From contig CP136068.1 in assembly GCA_032622095.1 (NCBI GenBank), positions 138,329,989 to 138,393,988 on the forward strand: 64,000 nt of DNA. Direction: 5' to 3'. Positions 1-11,809 of the stretch are shown piece by piece. The notes under the pieces were generated by a model that saw nothing but the letters and a program-made list of their open reading frames with translations, was not told where the DNA came from and did no database searches. Source of the stretch: Siphonodentalium dalli (lineage: Eukaryota > Mollusca > Scaphopoda > Gadilida > Siphonodentaliidae). The number at the start of each line of letters is the position of its first letter. The stretch's first letter is position 1. A program made the translations under genes and the position numbers.

Positions 1-1062
1 CACATGTAAGTTATTTCGGTGCTATATCTATAATTTTGGTTAGAATATTTCCTGGTACATATGTTTAAAAAGTTGATATCCATCCATGCAAATTCAAAAA
101 GCGTAGTAATCAAACAGTCTGTTCTGCACCCAATGACTCCTGGATTTAGATTTGTTTGTATTCATTCAAGAGTGACACATTTTAGTGATTATTTCTATTC
201 ATCGACAATGTGCGCATTTGTGTGAGTGATATTAACTCCAATATTTGATCACTGGTATGCAATTTATCGACGAATGGAAGTATATAGAAAGTTTCACACA
301 AAATGCTTATTTTTCGTCAACCCTACTCGTTATTTTGTTCATTTCTAGGAGAATTCCAGCTAATTCCAGCCAAGATCTACCCGTGAATAGATTGGCAACA
401 CCATGTATAAATAAAAGTGAACGATATAGCTCGATTTTAACACTTTCAGTTTATATTTTTGACCAAGTCTTTGTACATAATTGTAACTCAGATCAACCGG
501 TGCCAGTTACTTGCAAAACATTTCATAGGTCGAGCCAAACTGATGCCAAGAAGTCGACTTCGCTGGAATAAACAGGTACATGTACTCAGATTGATATTGT
601 CTTAGAAATGAGCGAAATTCAGAGAGTAGTGTGCCTTTCCAATTGTCGTCGACATCCAAGGTTGTTGATGACCGTGAAGACTCTGTATATCGATGAGTCG
701 ATGACGCATAGAAAGATAGAATAGAAAGGCACATAGTGAAGCCAGTTATCCTTGCATTACCACCGGTATAGTGTTCGTGCAAATTGAACAACTCTATACA
801 AGTTGGAATATGTTCATTTATTACACACCCATTGCTGCATTTTCACTAAAAGTAATGGCTTTCAATTGTGTGGTGATTTTCGACGGAAAGCACTAGAGTG
901 ACCCTGACGCTTTGTGGAAAGCTACGTCATGACGTTCTATACAGGAGATGTAACGATAATTTCTTATTTTTATGATGCAAAAATTGTTGCGAAACTATGA
1001 ATTTCATCGCAAAAAACTTCTTATAATTAACAATTTCATTTGTGATTGAGGTATGTACTAAA
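1..1062. other. Intergenic flank downstream of 7TM copy A
   Basis: No gene is supported here. Short open frames lack homology that I recognise. Around 740-810 the sequence resembles the flank downstream of copy B (about 26860-26935): both contain a run like GAACAACTYTATACA followed by CAAGTTGG. This suggests that the segment duplicated with the 7TM gene reached at least this far before later insertions split it. Confidence 0.5.
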
Positions 1063-1199
1063 TATAGAGCCCCACAGTTTTGGGACTCGATTGTTTCGCG
1101 GAAGGATACCCACGAGCCTTCGACTCTTGTGGCATCCTTCCGCGAAACGCTCTCGTGCGATAATCACTATACCCCGTCCAAAAAATGTGTGGCTCTATA
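1063..1199. mobile_element. Small hairpin MITE
   Basis: The ends are inverted: TATAGAGCCCCACA on the left and TGTGGCTCTATA on the right. Inside, 1093-1148 is a strong hairpin in which GTTTCGCGGAAGGAT pairs with ATCCTTCCGCGAAAC. There is no coding capacity, so it is probably a non-autonomous DNA transposon. A single left-type end (TATAGAGCCCCAC) recurs near 58530. It lies in the downstream flank of 7TM copy A and is absent from the matching flank of copy B, so it probably arrived after the duplication. Confidence 0.6.
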
Positions 1200-1334
1200 T
1201 ATGTATTGTACCGTATGTTAGCCATGAAGTTCAACGCAGGTCACTTGTCACCCCCGGGCCCCGTACAGTTCTGCCATCCACATGTAATGGTCGTCGAATG
1301 AAAGAAACACCTGAAGACTGAGAATAACATTCCG

Positions 1335-1868
1335 GGTTGGCCAGGGAGGTGTCAAACATTTTTTTCCGGACACGTATGATGGGTGAGTGGGTGGTCAAGA
1401 AGACACAAATACATTTTTGCCACAGCTCAAGAACAAATTACCTCTATATTTTTCAAATATTTTTGGCCTTAAAACTTAGAGATAATGTAATGTTAACATC
1501 AAAATTACTTTTAGACAGTCAGTATAAATTGTTTCTTGTTATAACATTACTAAATATCAGGTATAAGTTTGTCACTCCAAACATAACGTACATGGATACA
1601 TTGTATATGTGATCACTACCATGTCAAACTAGCCTAACCACATGCACCAAGCTAGAATATACACTTATGTGTAGTTGATAGGAAACAAAGACTAAGTGGT
1701 GAAATTTCTAATATTCTTCCGAAAACATTTGGTTTCGTGTTTCGAAGGGGGAGGTGGGCGTCGAATTATGGTTGAAAAAAACTTGCTAAAACTGGGTTTG
1801 TCTTGAAAATGGTCAAAGGTAAAAACAAAATGGTCATACGGGACTGAAAATATTTTCCGACAGCACAC
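1335..1868. other. Insertion specific to the copy A flank
   Basis: The flank after copy A matches that after copy B on both sides of this stretch: the run CATCCACATGTAATGGTC occurs near 1274 and again near 26981, and the region just past the stop codon also matches. In copy B the two matching parts are close together. In copy A about 530 bases separate them. I see no clear terminal repeats and no convincing gene in the insertion, so its nature is unknown. Confidence 0.45.
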
Positions 1869-1878
1869 TGGTCGGCCC

Positions 1879-2917
1879 TCATTTCTTGAGAACAATTTTG
1901 TGGAGTGAATGTGGAATGTGGTCACGTTGAACTGTAGGCCTCTTGATGTGATATACTTCTGGCTGAATCTCTGCCTCCTGGTTTCTGTGTGTTCTAGTCG
2001 TTTTCTTCTTCCATCGACACAATCTCACTGGAAGACATAGTCCGTTTTTGTAGAACATTCTGAAATGACTTGACAGTAAAAGTGGCAATGTGAAAAGCAG
2101 ATATGAAATGCACTGGAGGATTTTCAACGGTTGTCCTATGTCCGTATGTTGTTCTGCTGTCAAAAAACACCCGTTAAAACCTTCATCAATAGGGTCGTAG
2201 CATTTCAACGCGTAATAGAACATGTCCGCAGACGACAGAGCCAGGAAACAGAAAACTGCTCCAATGTATGGCCAGGCTGGGATTCTGTTAGTATCACGTG
2301 ATCTTGATTCACAGATAGCAAGCAGGATACACAGAAGCATGGCGAACACTGTCATCCCCCATGGCAAAAAGTAAGCGACTGCATCATGTACCTTTTCCTT
2401 TGTAAATGTAACATTCTGGTAACAGTCGTGCATATCGTTATTATCGAAGTCTACGACTGAAATTGCCAATGTAACAGCGTAAATCCATGGAAGAAAAACG
2501 CACATCGCAACCAGTGTGCACGTGTGACAGCTCGGCTTGCAGGGTATGCGCCCGGGAATTTTATTATGACCTTTGGTGTTCGTGTAAAATGCGTAGAACA
2601 TCTCGACGACCTTGCAGAATAAAATCGTAAACGACACCGTAATTGCCGTCGTAATATATGTGTTGTACGCTATGGCGATAACGTCACACTTGGTCGAAAT
2701 GTTCGTAACTATAGAGCAGGTTTGATGACATGTATCCGACTGCGAGGAAACTGACGAAGATGAAGTTGACGACGGCGATGTTTGTTATGTGACCACGCCC
2801 TTTCTTGGTTACTAGGATACCGACAGCTAACGGGATGTCTATGATGAGAATTAAAATGATGACAGGGATGAAGACCGCCGGGACTATCTCAGTCTGCCAA
2901 GTTTTTAAATCCGGCAT
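1879..2917 (-). pseudogene. 7TM receptor-like copy A, broken by a 17-base deletion
   Basis: This is a close paralogue of the intact gene at 27047-28102, near-identical over most of its length by eye. The N-terminal part (start at 2917, MPDLKTWQTEIVP) encodes TM1 and TM2. The rest (TM3 to the tail ending HSLHKIVLKK) is in another frame. Aligning the two copies shows that about 17 bases are missing near 2690, exactly where copy B encodes the extracellular stretch between TM2 and TM3 (GTLPWNCD in B). The deletion shifts the frame and removes the conserved Cys at the start of TM3, so no small splice change would restore it. The upstream context has a possible splice acceptor (AG before about 2947). 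The remaining sequence has few other lesions, so inactivation looks recent. An assembly error is the main alternative. Confidence 0.8.
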
Positions 2918-3332
2918 TTTGTTGTCTTGAAGCAAAAATTGGAAATGCTGCACACACTGAAATGGAAAGATATAAAAACTAAATTAATCAACAAATACGT
3001 AACTATCAACTGGCTGTGCTATAGCAACATTATACCTTTGTCCTTAGAGTTGTACCAGTCTTCATATATTCACTGATTATGCATATCGTCGGTGGGATTC
3101 AAAGAATTCGTAAAACTGTTAAAATCGTATTTTGGCGCGAAATTTTTTATTGCAAATTCGTAATCTACGCGGTCGATTACACCCCTAAAATTCTTATCCT
3201 TGTTCTAATCCAACCAGAAATGAGCTTTTAGGCCATGTGATGGAAATTCGTATCCTTGGTTGGACAAATTTCTTACTTCAAAAATGTCGTATAAAGTATA
3301 CGACATATTTGAAGTAAAACATATGACCATAA

Positions 3333-5135
3333 TAGTCGGGGAGCCAATAAGGTCCACCTGCACCCCCCCCCCCCCGATGATTACAAATAACCTTATTTTT
3401 ATTGTTCCCTATGGTATCCAGATAAAGAATCCGGAATTCTCCGAAAAATAAAGGTGGCCCTACTAGGTGCTAGAGCCATTTGAATCCAAGATGGCCGCCA
3501 TTTCCTCTAATTCCGACCAGCTGTATTTAATCGTTGTAATAGATCGGTTGTTAGCAAAAGACACAGACAAAATATATGCCATTTGTTGGTATGATGTCCT
3601 TCTTCAAAATGACGGCAAAAAATTTCGAAAAAAATTCAAAATGGCCGCCGAAAAATGACGACATCTGCACGAAAATAGGAAATTAAATTAATATTTCACC
3701 ATATCTTCCATTTTTCTTCACATTAATCATTAGTAAATGGCAATGTTTTTGAGACAGTCATCAACGTGATATTATAGCGTCATTTTAAGACATTTGCCAT
3801 TGACGAGGGTTCCGTAATAGATACAGAAAGAGGATTTGAAAAAGAGGGGTAAAATTTTCGATTTTTTGCAAGACGATTTTGATAGTCATTTTATCGACAA
3901 ACCACACAGGCTGTTAATAGAATGTCAACAACTATGTGCTTTATTTTATTGGACGGATGTTTTACTTCAATGGGAATGAAATTGGTGTAGAAAATTTCCA
4001 AAATGGCCGCCGAAAATATGAAAAATGGTAAATATTGCCCCAGGGTGTCCTGCAATGGCTTACAAGTTGTGGTTAATATATAAAATTGGCTAATCTGTAT
4101 TATATACATTGCATACTAACATGTCTGATGCACCATAGATCGTTGTTTCTATTGTCACCACTGACATCACCAGAAATATTGGATTTTTCTCTCACAAACT
4201 TGACATAAATTTCGACAAAAATTCACTTTTCAGGGTTGGACAATTGTTTTAAGTAAAATGCAACTATCATTGGTATCAAAGGTATTTATTGTATTGGTCT
4301 ATCTTAAATGTGTCACACTACGGTGTTTATAGACCAAATTGCTCAAGATGGCTTCCAAAATGGCAACCAAATTTGTAAAAAGTTAATTTTTTACATATAT
4401 CCCGAACATTATTCTCTGCGTTATCCGACAAGGTAGTAAATTGTGACTCACTTGGTTATTGTACGTGTTAGTTAATTAACTGACAACTACGTTCTATTAT
4501 GTTTGTCCCAGTTCCGTATGGGGCATGACAAATTCATTTTAAAGTTGCAGTATGGAATTTTGCGGAGAACCTCTTTTGTGTTTCTTGCCATATTATTGAA
4601 AGGAAATGGGCAGAACTTTGAAACGGAACTGAGATGAACCATAATATGTGGCTATTCTGGTCCATTATGATAAAAACATATCAACTGGATACACGGTGGA
4701 TGCCAAGATGGTAGCCAGGGAGTTACTATATGGTCATAGATGAGGTGAATAGGTATACAGGGAGTTATTGTATGGTCAACGGTGAGGTGAGTACATGTAT
4801 GTATACAATTAGTGACTGTATGATCATAAATGTAATGAATAGCTATACAGGGAGTGACTAAATGGTCATGTGTCAGGTGTATGAGTATACCCGGTGTTCC
4901 TGCTTGGTGATGTGGCGGTATGGTCAACCGATCTATTACAACGATTAAATACAGCTGGTCGGAATTAGAGGAAATGGCGGCCATCTTGGATTCAAATGGC
5001 TCTAGCACCTAGTAGGGCCACCTTTATTTTTCGGAGAATTCCGGATTCTTTATCTGGATACCATAGGGAACAATAAAAATAAGGTTATTTGTAATCATCG
5101 GGGGGTGCAGGTGGACCTTATTGGCTCCCCGACTA
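3333..5135. mobile_element. Foldback element FB1
   Basis: This is a 1.8 kb element with long terminal inverted repeats of about 215 bases (3333-3550 and about 4925-5135). The left end reads TAGTCGGGGAGCCAATAAGG and the right end is its reverse complement. The flanks TAA on both sides may be a 3-base target duplication. The arms contain the ATGGCCGCC motif several times. The interior shares modules with FB2 (compare 4020-4390 with 5815-6180) and a few units of the same ~60-base satellite near 4730-4920. No transposase is encoded. It is non-autonomous; the superfamily is undetermined. Confidence 0.75.
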
Positions 5136-5170
5136 TAACGTCAGTTACGTTGTTCTCAGAACGTCGTATA

Positions 5171-8100
5171 TAGCCCTGGAGCTAATAGAGGTACCCTTGC
5201 ACCCACCTGGGACTTAACTTCACCCCACTCATTTTTTCCTTATTATGCCCCTTCAACTTTAAGCAATGTTAACAAGAAAAAAAAATGGCCGTGTAGACTC
5301 CAGACAATATGGCGTCCATCATGGCCGCCGTGAGTTTTATGCAAATTATAGCGTGGAAATCTAGTAAAATGTATATATTTTCGTGAAGCTAAGACACAAT
5401 AATACCTTTTTGGGCCAAAATTGAAACTCACCATCCAAGATGGCCGCCAAAATGGCCGCCGAACTTGAAAATATGACATTTTTTCACAAATATCTTCTAG
5501 AGCAATTCATGCTGTTTGGAAATGACTGAGTAATATGACTTTATTTTGTGTTTGATATATTACCTGATCATTGGAGCAATTAAAATGGAATTATTGGGGT
5601 CCTAACCCCTTCCGATCCCTCAAACATTCCATTTTACAGAATGCGGTATAAAACTTCACAAAAAATCACAATTCGGATTCTAGTCATATTTCAACAAAAA
5701 TGAAAAGAACTTTGTAATGTAAGTGAAGCATATCATTACCTATGAATATTCCAACTCACTGGAACCAAAATTCTTACTTTGGCTCAAAATGGCTGCCAGT
5801 ATAAATGCCAAAATATGGAAAATGGTAAATATATTACCCCAGAGTGTCCTGCAATCGCTTACAAGTTTTGGTTGATGTATAAAATAGGCTATTCTGCATT
5901 AAATACATTGAATACTAACATGTCTGATGCATCATGTTTAATTTTTACTGTTGTCACCACTGAGATCACCAAAATATTGGACTTTTCACTCAAAAACTTG
6001 ACATAAATATCGGCAAAAATTAACTTTGTAGGTTTGGACCATTTTTTTTTTCAGGTAAAATGTTACTATCTTTGGATTGAAAGGTGCTTATTGTTTTGGA
6101 CTATCTTAAATACGTCATACTTCGGTGTGTATTGACCAAATTGCTCAAGATGGCTTCCAAAATGGCAACCAAACATTATATCCCGAACATTATTCTCAGC
6201 GTTATCCGAAAAGGTAGCAAATTGTGACTCACTTGGTTATTATACGTGATAGTTAATTAACTGACAACTACATGTTCTATTCTGGTTGTCGCAGTTCAGT
6301 ATGGGGCATGGCAAATTCATTTTAAAGTGTGTAAGTTTGCCGAGAACTTTTTATTTTTATTTTGGATATATTGAAAGGAAATGTGCAGAACTTTGAGACG
6401 GAACTGAGATGGTCCATAAGCTGTGGCTATTCTGGTCCATTATGATAAAACAAAAAAGTCAACTGGATACAGTGTGGATGCCAAGATCGTAGACAGGGAG
6501 TTACTCTATGATCATAGGTGAGGTGAATAGGTATACAGGGAGTTATTGTATGTCATGACTGATGTGAATAGGTGTACAGTGAGTGAATATATGGTTATGA
6601 ATGGGTTGTCAATGGTAAGATGCATAGGTATACAGGGAGAGGTCTTGAGGCGAATCGGTATGCATGGAGTGACTGTATGGTTGTGTATATCCAGTACGGG
6701 TGCACACGGTGTATGGATATAGCTACATGGTCATCTATGTGCTGATTATGTATATATATGGAGTGACTGTAAGGTCATGGGTGGGATGTACATGTGTTGT
6801 CTGTATGATCATGAATGGGGTGTGTGGATAAATAGCGAGTGATTTTATGATTACGGGTAATGTGTATAGGTATATATGGAATGACTACCGTCATGATTGA
6901 ATATGAATACCTGGAGTAAGCTGGGTGGACATTATCTTGTGGGTATATAGGGAGTATCTTTGTGGTAACGGGTGGGATGTATATTTATATATCTCGTGGA
7001 TGTATTATCATTGGTGGGTGTATAGGGATATCTGTATTATCATAGATGTCGTGTATGATTATACAGTGAATTGCTGAATAATTGTCAAGTGTGAGATGTA
7101 TATGCAAGTATGGATGGTATAAATGGTCGTGTTTGCGGGTTTTTTGCATATCTGGAAGGGCTAAATGGCCATTAATGAGGTTTACATGTATACCTGGAGT
7201 GAATCTATGGGCTGCACATGTATACCGAGTGGTCATATGACTATATGTGTCGAATAGGTATACAGGTAGTGACTGTATGGTTAATGGTGAGATGAGTACA
7301 TGTAGGTATACAAGTAGTGACTGTATTATCATAAATGTAATGAATACCTATACAGGGGTGACTAAATGGTCATGTGTCAGGCATATGAGTATACCTGGTG
7401 TTCATGTTTGGTGACTCGTGGTGGTATGGTCATATGTAGGTTATACGGGTATACACACGTGTTGCTATATTGTCATGGGCGAGGGGTATCTGTATATAGC
7501 GAGTGGCTATATTGCCATGGATGAGGTGCTTATGCATACATGGAGTGACTATACTGACATGGCTGGGGTGTATTAGTATATCTTGAGCGGCTATTCGGCT
7601 ATGGTTTGACAAATAGGAATACATGGAGTGACATGGTCAATGTTGAGGTGAATATGTATACAAGGATTGACGATGACCATGTATGAATGTTTTGAATATG
7701 TACACACGGGGTGACTATATGACCATAGGTCAGGTGAAGGAGTATACCAGGTGCATGGGTGAGGGTATGTATATGAAGCGAGTGGCTATATTGCCATTGG
7801 GGAGGTGTATATGTATACCCGAAGTGACTTTATGGTCATTGATGTGGTGTAGGTGTGTGTATTGGTTGTCTATTTGACCATGTGAGTGGATAATATGTAT
7901 ACAGGGGATGACCTTATGGTCAATGGTGAGATGGATGGGTATACAAGGAGTGACTATATGGTAATGGGTCATGTTTAGGAGTATACTCGGTGTGCCTGCA
8001 TTGTGACCCGTGGCTGTATGGTCATCCGTGGTCATGGGTCAGGTGTACATGTATACAGTGGGTCACTATATTATGTATATGGTGTTTATGTATATATGGA

Positions 8101-10005
8101 ATGACTGTGTGATAATGGGTGACTTTCCACGCTTAACATTTCCTCCATGTACATAAACACCATCAAGACGGAGAACTATATGACATGACCTCTCTATTGA
8201 CTAGCATATCCTTGAGTTATTGTGGAAACCTATAGCCACCCAAGATACACATGAACAACCCACCCATTACACCAGTCACTCCATTTGTATATAAACGCCA
8301 CACAAATGACAACATAGTCACACACTTTATACACGTTCACCTGAGCATACAGTCGTACATTGTTATACCACTACATACCACGCCTGAACACCAGGTATAC
8401 ACCTACAACCGACACATGGCCAAATAGTCATTCTATGTATACATATTCACCACATTCACGATCATACAGTCACTCATTGCATATATATTCACCTCACCAT
8501 GGACCATACAACCACTACATGTATACAAATTCGCCATACCATGACCATACCCATGAGTCAATCTAGGTATACATATACACATCACCAATGGTGAGCCCTT
8601 CCAGATATACCAATACCCGCACATACGACCATAAGTTCCATAATCACACACGCCATCCATGATCATACATCTACTCCCTATACACCCTCAATGATAACAC
8701 ATCCACAACATATATCAATATACGTCTCACCTGTTACCAACAGTCATATTGGACCAGAATACCCACATATCATTGTTCATCTCAGTTCCGTCTCAAAGTT
8801 CTGTCCATTCCCTTTCAATAATATGACCAGAATCACAAAAGAAGTTCTCCGCAAAATTCCATACTGCAACCTTAAAATGAATTTGTCATGCCCCACACGA
8901 AACTGAGACAAACATAACGGAACGTAGTTGTCAGTTAATTAACAACCACGTATAATAACCAAGTGAGTCACAAGTTGCTACCTTTTGGTTGCCATTTTGG
9001 AAGCCATCTTGAGCAATTCAGTCTATAAACACCGTAGTGTGACACATTTAAGATAGACAAAAACAATAAATACCTTTGATACCAAAGATAGTTGCATTTT
9101 ACCTGAAAAAATGGTCGAACCCCGAAAAGTGAGTTTTTGCCGATATTTATGTCAAGTTTGTGAGTGAAAAATTCAATATTTCTGGTGATGTCAGTGGTGA
9201 CAACAGTAAAAATGATCAATGGTGTATCAGACATGTCAGTATTCAATGTATAGAATACAGAATAGCCAATTGTATACATCAACTACAAGTTTACAACTTG
9301 TAAGCGATTGCAAGACACCCTGGGGCAATATTTACCATTTACATATATTTTGGCGGCCATTTTGAGTCAAGGTAAGAATTTTGGTTTCAGTGAGTTTAAA
9401 TATTCATAGGTAATGATATGCCTCACTTACTTTACAAAGTTCATTTCATTTTTTGTTGAAATATGACAAGAATCCCAATTGTGATTTTTTGGGAAATGTT
9501 ATACCGCATTCTGTAAAATCGAATGTTTGAGGGATCGGAAGGGGCTAGGGCCCCAATAATTCCAGATTTAATTGCTCCAATCATTAGTTAAAATACAAAA
9601 TACAAAATAAAGTCATATTACAATACCAGTTCCAATCAGCATTAATTGATCTAGAAGACATTTGTGGAAAAAAATGTCTTATTTTCAACTTCCGGCGGTC
9701 ATCTTGGATTGTGAGTTTCAATTTTTGGCCCAGAAAAGTGTCATTATGTCTTATCTTCACGGAAATATATACATTTGTATACATTTTACTAGATTTTCCA
9801 GCTATAATTTGCATAAAACTGACTTAGGGTCTGGTCTGAAAAATGGCGGTCATGATGGACGCCATCTTGCATGTAGTCTACACGGCCACATTTTTTCTTC
9901 TTGCTAACATTGCTTATAAGTTGAAGGACATAATACGGAACAAAATGATTGGGGTGAAGTTAAGTCCCAGGGGGTGCAAGGGTACCCCTATTAGCTTCCG
10001 GACTA
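5171..10005. mobile_element. Large foldback element FB2
   Basis: This is a 4.8 kb palindromic element. The left arm (about 5171-6460) and right arm (about 8735-10005) are imperfect reverse complements over roughly 1.3 kb. Ends are of the type TAGTCCGGGAGCTAATAG, closely related to the ends of FB3 at 30483-34804 and more distantly to FB1. The centre is a satellite. Open frames within the arms and satellite are shadows. Its left arm (about 5262-5270) preserves the TTAA site that is occupied by a MITE in FB3, which supports a common ancestor of the two. Confidence 0.75.
6475..8735. repeat. Degenerate ~60-base satellite that flips orientation
   Basis: Irregular units of about 55-70 bases resemble GTATACAGGGAGTGACTATA followed by TGGTCATGG and GAGGTG. 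They run in one orientation from about 6475 to 8120 and in the reverse orientation from about 8130 to 8735. Because unit length is often a multiple of three, the array yields open frames of repeated HIVTPCIPIHLI-like peptides on the minus strand in the first part. I regard these as by-products of the array, not as a protein gene. Confidence 0.75.
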
Positions 10006-10569
10006 ATACTATATAGCATGATCTTATAGAATGATATGGGATTGGCAAGAAACTTAGTATTATAGCGGCATCCGTTTCGGAAGCCTCACAAGTTACTCGG
10101 GTTTGTTGCCACTGTGTCGTTTCAGCTATCTAGTTTAATTATCGAATTCCGACATACTTGGCTAACTGAGTGATGTAATTAGTATAATGGAAATGGAACC
10201 AAGCTAACTGTTTTCTCGGCAGAAAAAAAGGTCGTATAAATTGAAATTATGTGATGTCGAGGCATAAAGTTGTTTCAAATTTGTCGTATAAATTTCAAAA
10301 CGTCGTAAAATTTTGCCGCGAAAAAAAATATTATTTCAAAAAAGTCGTATAAGCTCATTTCACAGTTTTCTCTTTGTAGACTGGTGTAAAATCGTCAGTT
10401 TCACAATAATTCGATGCCCGGGATGTGTATCGATGGATTTGCTGCACTGTTGTTCTTCTGAATATAACATATCAAAATATAATCAGTTTTTTTGTCTCTC
10501 CTGTAAAATGACTAAAAATTGCGGGAATTTTGTATACGATGTTTGAATCCCACCGACGATATGGATGTT

Positions 10570-11100
10570 ATCACTGTTGATGCTTAATGAAACTACATTC
10601 CATTGAATGTAAGTTGCATAGAATTACATATATTTTTATGTCAGTTTCGGTCATTTTAAGGTCAAATTCTATAATTATATGTCCCTATTTTTATGCTCTT
10701 TCTGTGTATGTCGAACTTACGGATATGACTATTTTAACAGCAATACTCATCGCGAAGACCATCCGATTCTTGAATTGCGCCCACACAAATGTCTCTGTTC
10801 GAATAGACTGGTTACCTGTTCTAAAACAGCAACAATTTTAAAACGTGGTAACGTGACCCATCCAGCCAATTTACGTGTATTATGCCACCAGCAAACGATT
10901 TGTTGACTGCTATCTCAGATTAAAAGCAGGGACGTGTCTAGAGGGTCTTCGGTGATCACGCAAACTACCATCCATTTACCTATTGCTACACGCAAATTCG
11001 TGTTGATGAAGCATATACACACTCAACCAATCTCGTCACTGTACCGAATTTCCGATTCTACTCCACAATCGCCATTCTGTTTATTTTGTTTGTTTGTTTG
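10570..11100. other. Intergenic, nothing recognised
   Basis: Two overlapping short open frames occur at 10587-10906, but neither has recognisable domains or conserved motifs. No repeats are evident. Confidence 0.4.
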
Positions 11101-11169
11101 TTTTTTTTGTTTCATATATTGTTCATTACATGTTGTATACCTTGTTTTGTTCGTCTTAAATGTCTTTAT

Positions 11170-11275
11170 TGTCAGTGTATTATAGGGAGAGGAGGGTATT
11201 CTAATTGAGTATAGCACTTGTCCTCCAATCCCTTTTGTCATATTCATTATGAACAAATAAAATATGTTTAAACAA
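11170..11275 (+). mobile_element. LINE 3' end remnant
   Basis: The stretch GGGAGAGGAGGG, then CACTTGTCCTCCAATCCC, then AACAAATAAAATATGTTTAA closely parallels the 3' end of the LINE fragment at 42739-43512 (there on the minus strand: GGAGAGGGGC, CTTGTGCCCCAATCCC, GCAAATAAAATATGTTTC). I infer a truncated tail of a related retrotransposon in the plus orientation; its 5' limit is unclear. Confidence 0.5.
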
Positions 11276-11279
11276 AAAA

Positions 11280-11809
11280 ATACGCAAATTCACCAAAGGT
11301 CCGGGTTGGTACCCATCAAATCGAAAAGTATCTGTAACAGACCCTAGATATAGCTTGATAATAATTCCACACGCGATTATTACGCGCGCCTCGTGTATAC
11401 TAATGTCTAAATTCTTGTTTCGCCTGGGCGCTGGATATTACGCTCGGGGTTTTATTTAGAGATATTGGGAATGTTTACGACGGATTTAAAAGTCGAACTG
11501 CTCGACCCAGCAGAGGAGGCCGAGTCCGGTAAAAGGTGTAGTTGGGAATTTCAATTTCGTTTATTGTCGTTTGCGTTAATAATGATGTTTTTTTGGTTTG
11601 TGACAAGCTATGTCAATTACAAATAAAAGAAATGAAAACGATAATTTGTAAGTCTTTTATTTCAACTTATATGGATATTTTTCGTTCTGCAGCCCACGGT
11701 TGTGATCGGAGACGGCCGAGTCGGCCACCGGTTCGTTAATTAGGTGCTGGTTGTTATTGTTATTTTAACGGAATTCTGAGTTGGTCATTCGCGAAACCAA
11801 TATATTATA
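11280..11809. other. Intergenic, nothing recognised
   Basis: No gene or clear repeat is seen. The stretch separates the LINE tail from the start of the Helitron at 11810. Confidence 0.4.

Larger units (their letters stand above)
3082..10564. repeat. Outer inverted repeat enclosing two foldback elements
   Basis: A 23-base run reading CATATCGTCGGTGGGATTC at 3082 recurs inverted at about 10542-10564. Motifs containing GTCGTATAA lie inside both ends (about 3283-3300 and 10290-10350). Between these ends sit the foldbacks at 3333-5135 and 5171-10005, separated by only about 35 bases. I infer an older element that received both foldbacks, but the shared ends are short and its limits are uncertain. 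Confidence 0.4.

Noticed and set aside
6985-8035. Minus-strand open frames with repeated HIVTPCIPIHLI-like peptides
   Set aside because: They follow the satellite unit, occur in several frames and end when the array changes orientation. No start context, domain or constraint is visible.
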